NCBI RefSeq assembly: GCF_003236395.1
Contig: NZ_POUD01000018.1
Span: forward strand, 1-63,326
Origin: Nonomuraea aridisoli
GTDB taxonomy: Bacteria > Actinomycetota > Actinomycetes > Streptosporangiales > Streptosporangiaceae
Length of the DNA: 63,326 nt
Direction of reading: 5' to 3'
The position numbers and the translations under genes were made by a program. A model generated the notes under the pieces. It saw only the letters and a program-made list of their open reading frames with translations. It had not been told where the DNA came from and did not search any database. Shown here in pieces: positions 33,031 through 40,454 of the stretch (its first letter is position 1; each line of letters opens with the position of its first letter).

Positions 33031-33483
33031 CTATTCGGCTGTGCCCCGGCTATGGCTCGTTGTCTTGCGGGCCTCGGCGATGAGTTCGACGAGGTCGGCC
33101 ATCAGCTTCGGGCTTGCGGCGATGGTGGCTTGGGCGGTCATGTTGTGCGGGCTGCCGTCGATGTCGACGACTGCGGCTCCGGCTTCGCGGACGATGGTGA
33201 CGCCTGCGGCGGGTGTCTCATGGGTTGTTGCTGAACATGACGTTGGCGTCGATCCTGCCGTCCACGCGCCCGGACGGTTCTTGAGTCAGAGCGAGACGAG
33301 GCCGGTTCCGCTCCACGACGTTGTCGCCTATGGCCACGATGGCGCTGTCCAGTTCGCGGGCGTCGCTCGCCTGAATGATCGTGTCGTTGGCTTGAGCGCC
33401 GGCCCCTTCCGCGGCTGGATAGCGGAGGCCGAGGAACGGCAGATCGATGACTCTGACGAGCCCGAGCCGGACGAGCAAAATCC
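33031..33483 (-). pseudogene. Inositol monophosphatase family pseudogene
   Basis: The minus strand reads VIDLPFLGLRYPAAEGAGAQ, ELDSAIVAIGD, ERNRPRLALTQE, GRIDANVMFSNNP and then, after an in-frame TGA and a frame change, AGVTIVREAGAAVVDIDGSPHN and AASPKLMADLVELIAEA. These follow the second half of an IMPase-family protein in order. A Trp codon after NNP is now TGA, about 15 residues are missing around LALTQE, and the N-terminal half with the metal-binding motifs is gone. It is bounded by repeat copy 1 and by tRNA 3'-end copy 2. Confidence 0.7.
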
Positions 33484-33579
33484 AGATGGATCGGGCACGT
33501 AGCGGGCACGGAAGATCGAAAAGAGTCCAGACAACAACTAAGGCCAGGCGGGGAAACCGTCTCTAACCTGGTCTTTGGC

Positions 33580-33626
33580 GATGAGAGCGGGTGACGGGAA
33601 TCGAACCCGCGCTGTCAGCTTGGGAA
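33580..33626 (-). repeat. tRNA-Gly 3'-end copy 2 (attachment site)
   Basis: The 47 bp are identical to the 3' half of the intact tRNA-Gly-CCC gene (34684-34731 region), from the flank CGATGAGAG through acceptor, T-arm and up to the anticodon loop. To the left, AAGGCCAGG...CCTGGTCTTT resembles the hairpin that follows the intact tRNA. To the right, TAATGGCACG occurs at 33712 and 33723, an 11-bp-spaced direct repeat that looks like integrase arm-type sites. This is an attachment site of a second element inserted at tRNA-Gly. Confidence 0.8.
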
Positions 33627-33799
33627 TTGCAGGAATCTCGGCTCGTGAGAGCGCCAGCCTGCGGTTACGGCCGGTCGTGAGTGACCGTGGTTGACCCCTC
33701 GTTACCCCGGTTAATGGCACGCTAATGGCACGACGATCGCGGCCTTGAGCTGTGAAACCGGCTCGGATCCGATGGCATGCGCAGGGAAAGGAAGAGACT

Positions 33800-34270
33800 A
33801 TGAGCAGCCTTCTTCGCTCACTCACGGACGAGGTGAGACCCGAATACCGGCTCTTCGCCGTCGCCAGCGTTATAGACGGCCAATTAGTGGGCTCGGCGGT
33901 CGATGGGGAGATGGACCCACCGGACGAGAGGGTTGCGGCAGGGCACGACGGGCTCATCATCCGGACGGCATACTACGGTGACGTATTGCATACGATCCAC
34001 AACGGGTTCGAGCGGTGGGACGGGCCACCACCTGTGGATGACTGGGAAGAGCTGTGGACTGGCCGGCTCTCACTGAGATCCGAACTGATCGGTGCCGAGC
34101 CTTGGGCGGCCGACTATCTCAATCCACACCGTATGGAGTTCGACCTAGGGCAAGGCGATACGACCTGGTCCACACGGGTAACCACCAAGATCCTTCGGAC
34201 CGAACAGGAGCCCGGCTTCCCCAACGCGTTCGCCCGGATCGAGCTATACAAGATCCAGTTTTGGGTTTAA
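33800..34270 (+). CDS. Hypothetical protein in tRNA-Gly hotspot
   Basis: A 156-residue protein of unknown family. It is acidic and rich in aromatic residues (TAYYGDVLHTIHNGFERWDGPPPVDDWEELWTGRLSLRSE), with a closing beta-rich part that ends in FARIELYKIQFWV. No membrane segment, cysteine cluster or catalytic motif is visible. GGAAGAG lies about 5 bases before the ATG at 33800. Its size and cargo position next to an attachment site, and the copy of the ~300-bp repeat directly behind it, parallel the SUKH gene, so it may be another immunity-type protein (inference). Confidence 0.65.
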   Translation: MSSLLRSLTDEVRPEYRLFAVASVIDGQLVGSAVDGEMDPPDERVAAGHDGLIIRTAYYGDVLHTIHNGFERWDGPPPVDDWEELWTGRLSLRSELIGAEPWAADYLNPHRMEFDLGQGDTTWSTRVTTKILRTEQEPGFPNAFARIELYKIQFWV

Positions 34271-34285
34271 GCGCTTACGCACGTG

Positions 34286-34577
34286 AGACGCTTCGACGGA
34301 GTTTGGCATCAGGGATCAGCCGCACTGCTCGGTGAGCCAGGGTGAGGAACGAACTCTGGATCGTCGATCGCCCCGTACGGCATCCGGCCATGCTGTGGCG
34401 ATCGTAGGGCTGCATCTGTGCGGCGGCCCGGCAACCCCGGGCGGGCGGTCGGCTGGTACGGCGTGCTATGCGCGGCCCGGTGTCCCCGCCGCTGTCCGGG
34501 ACCGGCCCCAGACCGCACGCCCGGACGGTGGGCGGGCGGAGGGCCGAGGATACGGCCGCGCGCCGCGCCGCCGCTTG
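34286..34577 (+). repeat. ~300-bp hotspot repeat, copy 2
   Basis: The second copy of the sequence at 32712-33017, starting 15 bp after the stop of the hypothetical gene and ending about 65 bp before the hairpin that follows the tRNA. It shares GGAGTTTGGCATCAGGGATC, TGCTCGGTGAGCCAGG, GGGCTGCATCTGTGCGGC and the long GC-rich end with copy 1. The hairpin's right arm is diverged. Both copies have the same orientation relative to the cargo gene ahead of them. Confidence 0.75.
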
Positions 34578-34643
34578 GCAAGCTCTCTACGGCGATGATT
34601 CGACAGTGGCGGCACGCAGAGATCAACAGCCCTAGGAAACATC

Positions 34644-34682
34644 AAAGCCCAGGTACCGAATCCATCGGTCTACCTGGGCTTT
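34644..34682 (-). terminator. Hairpin after tRNA-Gly
   Basis: AAAGCCCAGGTA and TACCTGGGCTTT form a perfect 12-bp stem with a 15-base loop, 9 bp past the 3' end of the minus-strand tRNA. Flanking A and T tracts make it a good intrinsic terminator. A diverged version stands next to tRNA copy 2. Confidence 0.75.
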
Positions 34683-34691
34683 CGCGATGAG

Positions 34692-34762
34692 AGCGGGTGA
34701 CGGGAATCGAACCCGCGCTGTCAGCTTGGGAAGCTGATGTTCTGCCATTGAACTACACCCGC
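34692..34762 (-). tRNA. tRNA-Gly (anticodon CCC)
   Basis: Read on the minus strand, the acceptor arms are GCGGGTG and CACCCGC, the D-stem is GTTC/GAAC, the anticodon arm is TCAGC-TTCCCAA-GCTGA with anticodon CCC, and the T-arm is GCGGG-TTCGATT-CCCGT. The discriminator base is T and CCA is not encoded. All stems pair, apart from one G-T wobble in the T-stem. This is the intact target gene of the integrative elements to its left; the copies at 28948 and 33580 carry only its 3' half. Confidence 0.95.
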
Positions 34763-34862
34763 GTGCGACTCGCGGTCGCCGACCACCACTGTAGCGGAAA
34801 CTTGGCGCAGTTCAGCAATCCCGGGCCCGCAGAGTTTCCGGGCGGGCGGTAAGTTGCTCACC

Positions 34863-35438
34863 GTGTTGCTATCTGACCGTGACATCCTTGCTGAGATCGA
34901 CGCCGGACGGCTCTCACTCGATCCGTTCGATCCCGAAATGATCCAGCCGTCCAGCATCGACGTCCGGCTCGACCGGTTCTTCAGGGTGTTCGAGAACCAT
35001 CGCTACCCGCACATCGACCCGTCCGAGGAGCAGCCGGATCTGACGCGGATGGTGGAGCCCAGGGGTGACGAGCCGTTCATCCTTCATCCGGGGGAGTTCG
35101 TGCTGGCCTCCACGTACGAGGTCGTCTCGCTGCCGGACGATCTGGCCTCGCGGCTGGAGGGCAAGAGTTCGCTCGGCCGGCTGGGGCTGCTGACGCATTC
35201 GACGGCCGGGTTCATCGATCCGGGGTTCAGCGGGCATGTGACGCTGGAGTTGTCGAACGTGGCGACGTTGCCCATCAAGCTGTGGCCGGGGATGAAGATC
35301 GGGCAGCTGTGCGTGTTCAAGCTCAGCTCCCCCGCCGAGCATCCGTACGGGTCCAGCAAGTACGGTTCGCGCTATCAGGGGCAGCGGGGCCCCACCCCGT
35401 CGCGGTCGTACCGCAACTTCCACCGGACGAAGGTGTGA
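34863..35438 (+). CDS. dcd: dCTP deaminase
   Basis: A 191-residue trimeric pyrimidine enzyme that converts dCTP to dUTP (in mycobacteria a bifunctional form goes to dUMP). The start is GTG 34863 giving [16 protein letters not shown], the usual family N-terminus. Conserved blocks are [50 protein letters not shown] (catalytic Glu near residue 128) and [23 protein letters not shown]. Full length. It is the first core gene to the right of the tRNA-Gly hotspot. Confidence 0.97.
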   Translation: MLLSDRDILAEIDAGRLSLDPFDPEMIQPSSIDVRLDRFFRVFENHRYPHIDPSEEQPDLTRMVEPRGDEPFILHPGEFVLASTYEVVSLPDDLASRLEGKSSLGRLGLLTHSTAGFIDPGFSGHVTLELSNVATLPIKLWPGMKIGQLCVFKLSSPAEHPYGSSKYGSRYQGQRGPTPSRSYRNFHRTKV

Positions 35439-35440
35439 GA

Positions 35441-35473
35441 TGAACATCAGGTGAACATTCGAGGAACGTCTCG
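35441..35473 (+). promoter_or_regulatory. PHO-box-like operator (three 11-bp repeats)
   Basis: Three consecutive 11-bp units, TGAACATCAGG, TGAACATTCGA and GGAACGTCTCG, start three bases after the dcd stop and end 213 bp before the phosphate-transport genes. Read on the other strand the first unit boundary gives GTTCACC, the core of the actinobacterial PhoP binding repeat, whose repeats are also 11 bp long. PhoP control of the Pit operon is therefore a strong inference. Confidence 0.65.
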
Positions 35474-35686
35474 GTAATCAAGTCTCGTTTGCGCTACCGC
35501 CAGCAACTGTTCTGAACGACGTCGAGGGCAGTGCGAGCTGCCAAAAAACCCCCAAAAGTACGTACATCCTCGGTGTTGCACAACCTACGTCGGGTAGCCA
35601 GAAGGCGAACGGGATGTGAAGTTCGCATTTCGCCTGGTAGGCCATACCCTCTTCCACGGACCATCCCCGCACATCTGGAGAACGAC

Positions 35687-36304
35687 GTGCGCCTGCGTCT
35701 CACGCCACGTGAGGACAGCTACTACGACCTGTTCGCCGATTCGGCGAACAACCTGGTCACGGCATCCCGCCTGCTGGTGGAGATCATCAGTGACGGCTCG
35801 GACAGGGAAGCCCTGGCCGAGAAGATGCGCGCCTGCGAGCACGCCGGCGACGAACGCACCCACGCCATCATGAACAGGCTCAACGAGAGCTTCATCACGC
35901 CGTTCGACCGCGAGGACATCTACCGCCTCGCCTCCAACCTCGACGACGTGATGGACGCCATGGAGGCCGCCTCCGACCTGATCGTGCTCTACCAGCTCGA
36001 CCACCTGCCCAAGGACGTCGTCCGCCAGGTCGAGGTGCTCGAGCGGGCCGCCGAGCTCACCGCCGAGGCCATGCCCCGGCTGCGTTCGATGAAGAACCTC
36101 AACGAGTACTGGATCGAGGTCAACCGCCTGGAGAACCAGGCCGACCAGGTCTATCGCAGGCTGCTGGCCAAACTGTTCAGCGGCGAGTACGACGCACTCA
36201 CGGTCATGAAGATGAAGGAGGTCGTCGACGCCCTCGAACAGGCGGCCGACGCCTTCGAGCACGTCGCCAACACCGTCGAGTCGATCGCGGTCAAGGAAAG
36301 CTAG
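35687..36304 (+). CDS. DUF47 family phosphate transport accessory protein
   Basis: A 205-residue PhoU-like helical protein (DUF47/TIGR00153). Text such as DSYYDLFADSANNLVTASRLLVEII, ACEHAGDERTHAIMNRLNESFITPFDREDIYRLASNLDDVMDAMEAASD is characteristic, with acidic ExxxD and DxxxD patterns that bind metal in PhoU-like proteins. The GTG at 35687 has GGAG 7 bases upstream. The stop is followed 5 bases later by the pit gene start. It likely regulates the transporter and sits under the PHO-box-like repeats. Confidence 0.93.
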   Translation: MRLRLTPREDSYYDLFADSANNLVTASRLLVEIISDGSDREALAEKMRACEHAGDERTHAIMNRLNESFITPFDREDIYRLASNLDDVMDAMEAASDLIVLYQLDHLPKDVVRQVEVLERAAELTAEAMPRLRSMKNLNEYWIEVNRLENQADQVYRRLLAKLFSGEYDALTVMKMKEVVDALEQAADAFEHVANTVESIAVKES

Positions 36305-36309
36305 GCCCC

Positions 36310-37314
36310 GTGGACCTCACGCTCGCCCTCGTCATCGGCGTGGTCGTCGTCGCACTCGTCTTCGACTACACCAATGGCTTCCACGACGCGGCGAACGCCA
36401 TCGCGACCTCCGTCTCGACCCGAGCCCTGACGCCCAGGGCCGCGTTGTTCATGGCGGCGGCCATGAACTTCATCGGCGCCCACCTGGGCACCCAGGTCGC
36501 CCAGACCGTCGGCAGCGGCATCATCGACGCACCGAACGGCTCGCACGGCCTGGTGATCGTGGCCGCGGCGCTCATCGGCGCGATCGTCTGGAACCTGATC
36601 ACGTGGTATTTCGGGTTGCCCTCCTCCTCCAGTCACGCGCTCATCGGGGGCCTGGTCGGCTCAGCGCTGGCCTCGGCCAGCGTCGTGCACTGGGACGGCG
36701 TTCTCGAGAAGGTCGTCATCCCGATGATCCTCTCGCCGCTGGTCGGGTTCTCCCTCGCGGCGTTGATCATGATCGCAATCTACTGGATCTTCCGCAACAG
36801 CCAGCCCGGAAAGACCAACCGGGGCTTCCGCTACACGCAGACCGTCTCGGCCGCCGCCATGGCGCTCGGTCACGGCCTGCAGGACGCCCAGAAGACGATG
36901 GGCGTCATCTTCCTGGCGCTCGTCGTCGGCGACTTCGCCAACCCGGGCGACCCCATCCCGCAGTGGGTCATCCTGGCCGCCGCCGCGGCGATCTCCCTCG
37001 GCACGTACGCGGGCGGCTGGCGCATCATGCGGACGCTGGGGCGGCGCATCATCGCCCTGGACCCGCCGCAGGGTTTCGCCGCCGAGTCGGCGGCGGCGAC
37101 GGTGTTGTACGTCGCCGCCATCGGGTTCGGCGCCCCCATCTCGACCACGCACACGATCACCTCGGCGATCATGGGCGTCGGCGCGACCAAGCGGCTCAGC
37201 GCCGTGCGGTGGGGCGTGGCCGGCAACATCGTGACCGCCTGGATCCTCACCATCCCGGCCGCCGCCCTCGTCGCCGCGATCTCGTACTTCATCATGCACG
37301 CGATCGTGGAGTAG
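36310..37314 (+). CDS. pit: Pit-type inorganic phosphate transporter
   Basis: A 334-residue membrane transporter. The N-terminal family motif GFHDAANAIATSVSTRALTPR and the repeated GAPISTTHTITSAIMGVG near the C-terminus are the paired signatures of PiT permeases. About ten transmembrane helices are visible, with the SSSSHALIGGLVGSALA helix in the centre. A GTG start at 36310 follows the DUF47 stop by 5 bases, so the two form an operon. It probably imports phosphate-metal complexes with H+ or Na+ symport (family knowledge). Converges with mshD, whose stop is one base away. Confidence 0.95.
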   Translation: MDLTLALVIGVVVVALVFDYTNGFHDAANAIATSVSTRALTPRAALFMAAAMNFIGAHLGTQVAQTVGSGIIDAPNGSHGLVIVAAALIGAIVWNLITWYFGLPSSSSHALIGGLVGSALASASVVHWDGVLEKVVIPMILSPLVGFSLAALIMIAIYWIFRNSQPGKTNRGFRYTQTVSAAAMALGHGLQDAQKTMGVIFLALVVGDFANPGDPIPQWVILAAAAAISLGTYAGGWRIMRTLGRRIIALDPPQGFAAESAAATVLYVAAIGFGAPISTTHTITSAIMGVGATKRLSAVRWGVAGNIVTAWILTIPAAALVAAISYFIMHAIVE

Positions 37315-37315
37315 C

Positions 37316-38197
37316 TCAGGCGGTGGGGGCGTACATCACGTCGACGTCCCACCGGGAGAAGCCGAGTGACTCGTACAACCTGATGGCCGCCGTGTTGGCC
37401 TCGTCCACGTAGAGCATCGCCTGGGCGAGGCCGCGCGAGCGCAGGTGGGTCAGGCCGGCCAGGGTGAGCGCCCGGCCGAGTCCGGTGCCCTGCTGGGAGG
37501 GGTCGACGCCGACGACGTACACCTCTCCCACGGAGTCGTGGACCTTCGTCCAGTGGAAGCCGGCCAGCCGGTCGCCGCGGACGGCCAGGAAGAAGCCCTC
37601 GGGGTCGAACCACGGCTCGCGCTCGCGCCGCAGCAGGTCGTCGACCGTCCAGGCGCCCTGTTCGGGGTGGTGGGCGAAGGCGGCGGCGTTGACCTTGAGC
37701 CAGGCCTCCTCGTCACGTCCCGGTACGAACGTGCGCAGCGAGACCTCCGGCGGCAGCGTGCAGTCCGGAAGAGGCGCCTCCAGCGGGCGGCGCATCTGCC
37801 ACAGGGACCGTACGCGTTCCAGCCCGAACGAGGCCGCCAGCGCCGCCGCGCCCGCGTGGTCGCCGTGGGCCCACAGGCGGGGGCGGCCGCCGGTGACGTC
37901 CAGGACCTCGCGCAGCAGGCGCGTGCCGTGGCCGCGCCGGCGGTGGTCCGGGTGGACGACCAGCTCGACGCTCGGTGCCTCGTCGCCCGGATCGACGTGC
38001 GCGTAACCGGCCAGGTCGGCTCCGGCGCGCAACAGCAGGGAGCGGGCCCCGGAGTCGCCGCCGTAGCGGACGTGGAGCATCGACTGCTCGTTGAGCGGGT
38101 GGACGCCGTCGGCTCGCGCCGCCGCCTCCACGAGGCCGAGCACCTCGGCGATCTCCTCGTCGTCCAGCCGGGCCGAGACTTTCACGCGCACGTTCAC
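37316..38197 (-). CDS. mshD: Mycothiol synthase
   Basis: A 293-residue tandem-GNAT acetyltransferase that makes mycothiol from Cys-GlcN-Ins. The N-terminal GNAT domain contains VHPDHRRRGHGTRLLREVLD; the C-terminal domain has VGEVYVVGVDPSQQGTGLGRALTLAGL and YVDEANTAAIRLYESLGFSRWDVDVMYAP. Both acetyl-CoA loops are intact. The start is GTG 38197 or slightly earlier; the first shared residues are VKVSARLDDEE. Its presence places the organism in Actinomycetes. Confidence 0.95.
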   Translation of the reverse strand: MNVRVKVSARLDDEEIAEVLGLVEAAARADGVHPLNEQSMLHVRYGGDSGARSLLLRAGADLAGYAHVDPGDEAPSVELVVHPDHRRRGHGTRLLREVLDVTGGRPRLWAHGDHAGAAALAASFGLERVRSLWQMRRPLEAPLPDCTLPPEVSLRTFVPGRDEEAWLKVNAAAFAHHPEQGAWTVDDLLRREREPWFDPEGFFLAVRGDRLAGFHWTKVHDSVGEVYVVGVDPSQQGTGLGRALTLAGLTHLRSRGLAQAMLYVDEANTAAIRLYESLGFSRWDVDVMYAPTA

Positions 38198-38306
38198 AGA
38201 ACGCCACTCTAGGCGGACCACTGGCAAACACCGCCAGACGGCATCCGGATAAATCGTTACCTTTGCGACATCGGCTGCTCAAGGTCAGGTCGTAACGTCT
38301 TGGGGC

Positions 38307-40094
38307 ATGACGTCTCGTTCCTTACTCCGGCTGGCGCTTGCCGGAGCCGTCACCTCGGGTGCGGTCATGCTGGCCACCCTCCCGGCGAACGCGAGCAAGG
38401 CCCCTCCGACGGTCCCCGTCCGGCTGCTCGCGCTCAACGACTTCCACGGCAACCTCGAGCCCCCGACCGGCTCCTCCGGCCGCATGGTGGACGAGCACGG
38501 CAACACGGTCGACGCCGGCGGCGCCGCGTACGTCGCCACGCACATGAAGGCCCTGGCCGACCGGAACACCATCGCCGTGGCCCAGGGCGACCTCATCGGC
38601 GCCTCACCGCTGATCTCGGCCGCCTACCACGACGAGCCGTCGATCGAGTTCCTGGACAAGCTGGGGCTCAAGGTGGCCGCGGTGGGCAACCACGAGTTCG
38701 ACGAGGGCTACGCCGAGCTGCGCCGCATCATGAACGGCGGCTGCCACCCGGTCGACGGCTGCTCCCCCGCCGGCACGTGGAAGGGCGCCAAGTTCGACTA
38801 CGTGGGCGCGAACGTGCTGTTCAAGAACCCGCACGAGAGGACCGACGCGCTGGCCGGACTCGCCGGAACGAACACCCCCACGGTCAAGAAGCTGCTCGCC
38901 GACTTCGGCGTGCCCGCGCTGCCGCCGGTCAGCGTCAAGCGGGTGAACGGCGTCCCGATCGGCTTCATCGGCGTCGTCACGCAGACCACGCCGAACATCG
39001 TCACGAGCGAGGGCATCAAGGACCTCAAGTTCATCGACGAGGTCAAGGCCGCCAACGTCGCCTCCAAGCTGCTCAAGCTGCTCGGCGTCAAGGCACAGGT
39101 CGTGCTGGTGCACGAGGGCGACCAGGTGAACGCCGGCCAGTCGCCGGACTCCTGTGCCGCCACCCCCGGGCCCGGCACCCGCATCGCGACGCAGGTGGAC
39201 CCGGAGGTCGACCTGGTGCTGAGCGGCCACTCCCACCAGGCGTACCTGTGCACGGTCAAGGACCCGGCGGGCAACGACCGTCTCTTCTCGCAGGGCGGCT
39301 CGTTCGGGCGGGTGATCACGCAGGTCGACCTGAAGGTGAACACCAGGAGCCGCGACATCGTGCGCTCCTCGGTCGTCGCCGACAACCACGTCGTGACCCG
39401 CACGGTCACCCCGGACCCGGAGATCTCCACGTTCGTGCAGACGTGGAAGGACCGCGTGGCGCCCGTCGCCAACCGGGCGGTCGGCACGATCACCGCCGAC
39501 ATCACCAACACCGCGGGGCCCTCCGGCGAGTCGCCGCTCGGCAACCTCATCGCCGACGCGCAGCTGGCCGCCACCCGGACCGGCGGCAACGCCCAGATCG
39601 CCCTGATGAACCCGGGCGGCGTGCGGGCCTCGCTGTCGTTCGCCGGCTCGCCGGCCGGTGAGGGCGACGGCGTCGTCACGTACGGCGAGGCGTTCACGGT
39701 GCAGCCGTTCAACAACCTCATGCAGGTGGTCACGCTGACCGGGGCGCAGCTGAAGACGGTGCTGGAGCAGCAGTTCACCGGCGGCCCGAACAACCAGGCG
39801 TTCACCAAGATCCTGCAGCCGTCGGCGAACTTCACCTACACCTACAGCCCGAGCGCGCCCTGGGGCTCGAAGGTCTCCGACATGAGGATCGACGGGACCC
39901 CGGTGACCGACACCCAGACCATCAGGGTCGCGGCCAACAACTTCCTCGTGGGCGGCGGCGACGCGTTCCTCGCCTTCACCGAGGGCACCGACCTGTGGAG
40001 CGGGCCGCTGGACATCGACGCCTTCGTCGACCACCTCGGCCAGAACAACCCCATCGCTCCGCCCGCCACGAACCGCATCACCGTCACCGGCTGA
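38307..40094 (+). CDS. Secreted bifunctional metallophosphatase/5'-nucleotidase
   Basis: A 595-residue secreted enzyme that releases phosphate from nucleotides. It has an N-terminal Sec signal (residues ~1-29, cleavage after NAS). The metallophosphatase domain shows LNDFHGNL, AQGDLIGAS, VGNHEFDEG and SGHSHQAY, the four metal-binding motifs. The C-terminal 5'-nucleotidase domain contains GESPLGNLIADAQL and MNPGGVRASL and GDAFLAF. Full length. Located two genes from the phosphate transporter, which fits a phosphate-scavenging role, though no PHO-box is evident upstream. Confidence 0.95.
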   Translation: MTSRSLLRLALAGAVTSGAVMLATLPANASKAPPTVPVRLLALNDFHGNLEPPTGSSGRMVDEHGNTVDAGGAAYVATHMKALADRNTIAVAQGDLIGASPLISAAYHDEPSIEFLDKLGLKVAAVGNHEFDEGYAELRRIMNGGCHPVDGCSPAGTWKGAKFDYVGANVLFKNPHERTDALAGLAGTNTPTVKKLLADFGVPALPPVSVKRVNGVPIGFIGVVTQTTPNIVTSEGIKDLKFIDEVKAANVASKLLKLLGVKAQVVLVHEGDQVNAGQSPDSCAATPGPGTRIATQVDPEVDLVLSGHSHQAYLCTVKDPAGNDRLFSQGGSFGRVITQVDLKVNTRSRDIVRSSVVADNHVVTRTVTPDPEISTFVQTWKDRVAPVANRAVGTITADITNTAGPSGESPLGNLIADAQLAATRTGGNAQIALMNPGGVRASLSFAGSPAGEGDGVVTYGEAFTVQPFNNLMQVVTLTGAQLKTVLEQQFTGGPNNQAFTKILQPSANFTYTYSPSAPWGSKVSDMRIDGTPVTDTQTIRVAANNFLVGGGDAFLAFTEGTDLWSGPLDIDAFVDHLGQNNPIAPPATNRITVTG

Positions 40095-40122
40095 GGCGCC
40101 GTAGGGCCCGCGGGCGCGGGCC

Positions 40123-40431
40123 CTACGCGTCCTTCCAGGCCAGCCACTTCCGCTCGATCTCCGTGGGGAGGTCGACGCCGTGGTGGCGGGCCATCAGCAC
40201 CACGTGGCACAACACGTCGGCCAGCTCCTCGCGGAACGCGGCGTCGAGCTGCTCGTCCGTGCGGCCCTTGCGCCTGGCCCGGCCGCTGCGCATCAGGAAC
40301 GCCTGCGTGAGCTCGCCCAGCTCCTCCTGGAGCTTGAGCAGGAACCACGTGTCGTCACGCTCGATGCCGAGGTGCGCGGCGTAGCGGTGGGAGATGGGCT
40401 CGATCTCGTCGGAGAGCTCGCGCAGATCCAT
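40123..40431 (-). CDS. MazG-family nucleotide pyrophosphohydrolase
   Basis: A 102-residue single MazG domain. The ligands are in KLQEELGELTQAFL (ExxE) and FREELADVLCHVVLMA (ExxxD), which bind Mg2+. It is a short stand-alone form like the actinobacterial all-alpha NTP pyrophosphohydrolases that clean up abnormal nucleotides. It sits 23 bp downstream of a histidine kinase gene on the same strand and may be co-transcribed with it. Confidence 0.88.
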   Translation of the reverse strand: MDLRELSDEIEPISHRYAAHLGIERDDTWFLLKLQEELGELTQAFLMRSGRARRKGRTDEQLDAAFREELADVLCHVVLMARHHGVDLPTEIERKWLAWKDA

Positions 40432-40454
40432 GCCGGAAGTGTAGGGCCGGGACC

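Noticed and set aside
33240..33502. Plus-strand frame ending in acidic DEPEPDEQNPDGSGT as an integrase C-terminus
   Set aside because: The minus strand gives a clear IMPase reading over the same bases, which explains the pattern better.
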